From Stigmatella ashevillena (GTDB lineage: Bacteria; Myxococcota; Myxococcia; Myxococcales; Myxococcaceae): DNA of 64,000 bases. Where the stretch lies: contig NZ_JAQNDM010000002.1 of the NCBI RefSeq assembly GCF_028368975.1, positions 3,342,425-3,406,424 on the forward strand, read 5' to 3'. The notes under the pieces are model-generated. The model worked only from the letters and a program-made list of their open reading frames with translations, was not told the origin of the DNA and searched no databases. Of this stretch, positions 62,281 to 64,000 are shown piece by piece; positions within the stretch are counted from its first letter, which is position 1, and every line of letters starts with the position of its first letter. The position numbers were made by a program, and so were the translations under genes.

Positions 62281-63783
62281 ATGCTCCCCGTCCGTCCGGG
62301 CCTCGCCCTGCTCGTGGCCCTCTCCGCTCCCGCCTTCGCCCAGTCCCCTTCCTCGCCACCGTCCGCCCCCGGGCCCCAAGCCTCCGGTGAAGGCCCCGAG
62401 CGGCCCGAGCTGCCGACCACGGAGAGCTTCGACGCGAAGCTCGCCGCCCAACTGGGCCAACCTGGAGGACTCACCGCGGAGGAGACCGCCCGGCGGGCCA
62501 CCTCCACCAGCGTGGAGGTGCGCGGGCGCGAAGCCGAGCTGGAGGCGGCCGAGGCGGGCGTTTCCCAGGCCCTGGCATCCTTCGTGCCCCGACTGAGCGT
62601 GACCGCGGGCTACTCGCGACAATCCTACATCGCGCCCCAGGCCTTCGGCACGCTGGTGACCTCACCGGGCAACCCGGCGGGCCCGCTGCCTCCGGGCGCG
62701 CCCTTGGAGAACGTGCCGCTGGCCATTCCCTCCCTTCAGAACCAGACGACGGTGCGCGCCGCGTTGACCGTGCCCGTGTCCGATTACCTGCTGCGCCTGT
62801 CGCGCAACTACGCCTCGGCGAGCGCCTCCGAGACGGCGGCGCGCTACACCACCCAGGCCACCCAGCTGAAGGTCGCCGCGGACGCGCGCGTCCTCTATTA
62901 CAGCTGGATTCGCGCGGCGCTCCAGTCCACGGTGGCGGAGGCCTCGCTCGCGCAGGCGAAGGATCACCTCACGGATGCCTCCCGGGCCTTCGCGGTGGGA
63001 GGCGCCTCCCGCGCGGATGTGCTGCGGGTGGAAGCCCAGGTGGCGAGCGCGGAGTTGCTGGTGGCGCGTACGGCCAACCTGCGCAACCTCCAGGCAGAGC
63101 GCCTGCACACGGCACTCCACGAGCCGGGCACGCAGGAACTCACCATCGGCGAGGACGTGCGCGAGACGCTCCCGCCCCTCCCTGGACTGGGCAGCCCGGA
63201 GGGACTGGTCGAAGAGGCGCGCGGCCACCGGCTGGAGATCCAGGCCGTGCAGGAAGCAGCCTCGGCGGCACGAAGCCAGGCCAAAGGCACACGGGCCGGC
63301 TACCTGCCACGGCTGGACGCGGTGGGCGATGTCACTTACGCCAACCCCAACCCGCGCTACTTCCCGCCGGAGCCCGAGTTCAAGACCACCTGGAGCGCGG
63401 GGGTGCAGCTCTCCTGGACTCCCACGGAGGCCCTCACCACGCGCGGGGCCGCTCGCGCCGCGGACGCCCGGGTCGCGCAGTGGGAGGCCCAGCGCGCCGT
63501 CTTGGAGGATGGCCTGAGGGTGGAGGTGATCCAGGCCCTGAATGATCTGCGCGAGGCAGAGCTGGCGAGCCAGACCACCCAGCGTGGCCTCTCCTCGTCA
63601 GAGGAGGCCTACCGCGTGCGGCGCTTGCTCTTCCAGAACGGCCGGGCCACCTCCACGGAGCTGACGGACGCCGAGGCGGACCTGACGCGGGCGCGCTTCG
63701 ACGCGGTGAACGCGCGCATCGACCTGCGGTTGGCGCGCGTCAAGCTGCTGCATGCCCTCGGACGAGACGTCCCGCACTCCTGA
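62281..63783 (+). CDS. TolC family outer membrane efflux protein
   Basis: The 500-residue product has a signal peptide (MLPVRPGLALLVALSAPAFA), a Pro/Ser-rich segment, then two repeats of long helices and short beta strands characteristic of TolC (FVPRLSVTAGYSRQ; YLPRLDAVGDVTY). It forms the outer-membrane channel of the tripartite pump with the two preceding genes. Confidence 0.92.
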   Translation: MLPVRPGLALLVALSAPAFAQSPSSPPSAPGPQASGEGPERPELPTTESFDAKLAAQLGQPGGLTAEETARRATSTSVEVRGREAELEAAEAGVSQALASFVPRLSVTAGYSRQSYIAPQAFGTLVTSPGNPAGPLPPGAPLENVPLAIPSLQNQTTVRAALTVPVSDYLLRLSRNYASASASETAARYTTQATQLKVAADARVLYYSWIRAALQSTVAEASLAQAKDHLTDASRAFAVGGASRADVLRVEAQVASAELLVARTANLRNLQAERLHTALHEPGTQELTIGEDVRETLPPLPGLGSPEGLVEEARGHRLEIQAVQEAASAARSQAKGTRAGYLPRLDAVGDVTYANPNPRYFPPEPEFKTTWSAGVQLSWTPTEALTTRGAARAADARVAQWEAQRAVLEDGLRVEVIQALNDLREAELASQTTQRGLSSSEEAYRVRRLLFQNGRATSTELTDAEADLTRARFDAVNARIDLRLARVKLLHALGRDVPHS

Positions 63784-63830
63784 TCTGAGGGACAGACGAA
63801 CGGGAAAGACGCGGAAGCCCGAGCAACTTT

Positions 63831-63849
63831 TTCTCGGCTCCTGCGAGAA
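63831..63849. other. Hairpin between the tolC-like and LysM genes
   Basis: TTCTCG, a 7-base loop and CGAGAA form a 6-bp stem just after CTTTTT. It could be an operator or part of a terminator; there is no T-run after it. Confidence 0.3.
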
Positions 63850-63896
63850 CCAGGGGGCGCCGTACCTTCCATTTCCCTACCTGGAGCCCTTCCCCC

Positions 63897-64000
63897 GTGA
63901 GCATCCACCCCGTCGGCCCTGGCGAAACCCTGTCGGGCATTGCCCGCAAGTACAACACCACGGTCAACAAGCTCGCCCAGGACAATGGCATCGCCAACCC
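63897..64000 (+). CDS. LysM-domain protein (5' part, cut by window end)
   Basis: From the GTG start the frame reads HPVGPGETLSGIARKYNTTV and NKLAQDNGIAN, a LysM peptidoglycan-binding domain, and runs off the window. No signal peptide precedes the domain, so the protein may be exported by another route or the start is elsewhere. Confidence 0.7.
   Translation, partial: MSIHPVGPGETLSGIARKYNTTVNKLAQDNGIAN

Noticed and set aside
1-64000. CRISPR array or rRNA operon
   Set aside because: No regularly spaced direct repeats and no rRNA-like sequence were seen on reading through; a confirmed complete tRNA was not found either.

Overview
The window is GC-rich (roughly two-thirds G+C by eye) and carries several myxobacterial lineage markers: a DUF2378/TIGR02265 paralogue, two DUSAM-domain genes, a PilZ protein of the Myxococcales type, many one- and two-component signalling genes, a second-messenger/chemosensory operon, a eukaryote-like Ser/Thr kinase, and a SitA-like lipoprotein toxin with an immunity gene. 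It most resembles a chromosome segment of the Cystobacterineae (Stigmatella/Archangium/Myxococcus relatives). The species assignment is inference.

Left end (1-6.5 kb): a radical SAM enzyme with a small candidate peptide ORF in front, a convergent FadL-type outer-membrane protein, then an accessory island. The island (about 2.89-6.06 kb) is bounded by two short MITE-like repeats in inverted orientation, each flanked by TTA. It carries an AT-rich unknown gene, an orphan gene fragment, and a SitA-like HNH nuclease lipoprotein with a DUF2019 immunity partner. Fragments of one glycoside hydrolase gene sit on its two sides: the GH43 catalytic start on the left, the ricin-type lectin end on the right. 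The island therefore appears to have landed in, or replaced the middle of, that gene.

6.2-16.6 kb: a short threonyl-tRNA synthetase lacking the TGS and editing domains, preceded by a threonine-rich leader peptide and alternative hairpins (a candidate attenuation system). A DEAH helicase and cytochrome c' gene follow on the minus strand, then a metallo-beta-lactamase-fold hydrolase, proline iminopeptidase, a LytS-type sensor kinase whose LytTR response regulator has lost most of its receiver domain, and a secreted alpha/beta hydrolase.

16.9-34.2 kb: a CheY-like regulator, a GYF-DnaJ-PilZ fusion and a histidine kinase in one run; an RlmL-like methyltransferase; an FAD/NAD(P) oxidoreductase; a METTL25-like methyltransferase overlapping an Nfu-type Fe-S scaffold; DUF2378; a FemAB-like protein; clpS-clpA; an HTH-citrate synthase; a cupin; a large hybrid kinase; and rsgA.

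34.4-42.3 kb: a complete minus-strand chemosensory operon (CheY, receiver-CheW, CheR, CheW, CheA-receiver, CheB, MCP) built almost entirely of 4-nt stop/start overlaps, including a 15-codon minicistron between cheB and the MCP gene.

42.4-52.6 kb: fabI, divergent sucA-sucB, a cold-shock gene, a DPP4-like peptidase, a zincin lipoprotein and a UPF0489 protein.

52.6-57.6 kb: a second accessory region, all on the minus strand: a small lipoprotein, an A-A-B-B internally repeated protein, a tRNA-like structured stretch, a Cys-rich lipoprotein overlapping a two-DUSAM protein, a decayed copy of the same pair, and a Ser/Thr kinase. The organisation resembles toxin-immunity modules and is the best candidate for an undescribed system besides the island.

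57.8-64 kb: an aldo/keto reductase, then a MarR-EmrA-EmrB-TolC-type tripartite efflux operon, and the start of a LysM gene cut by the window end.
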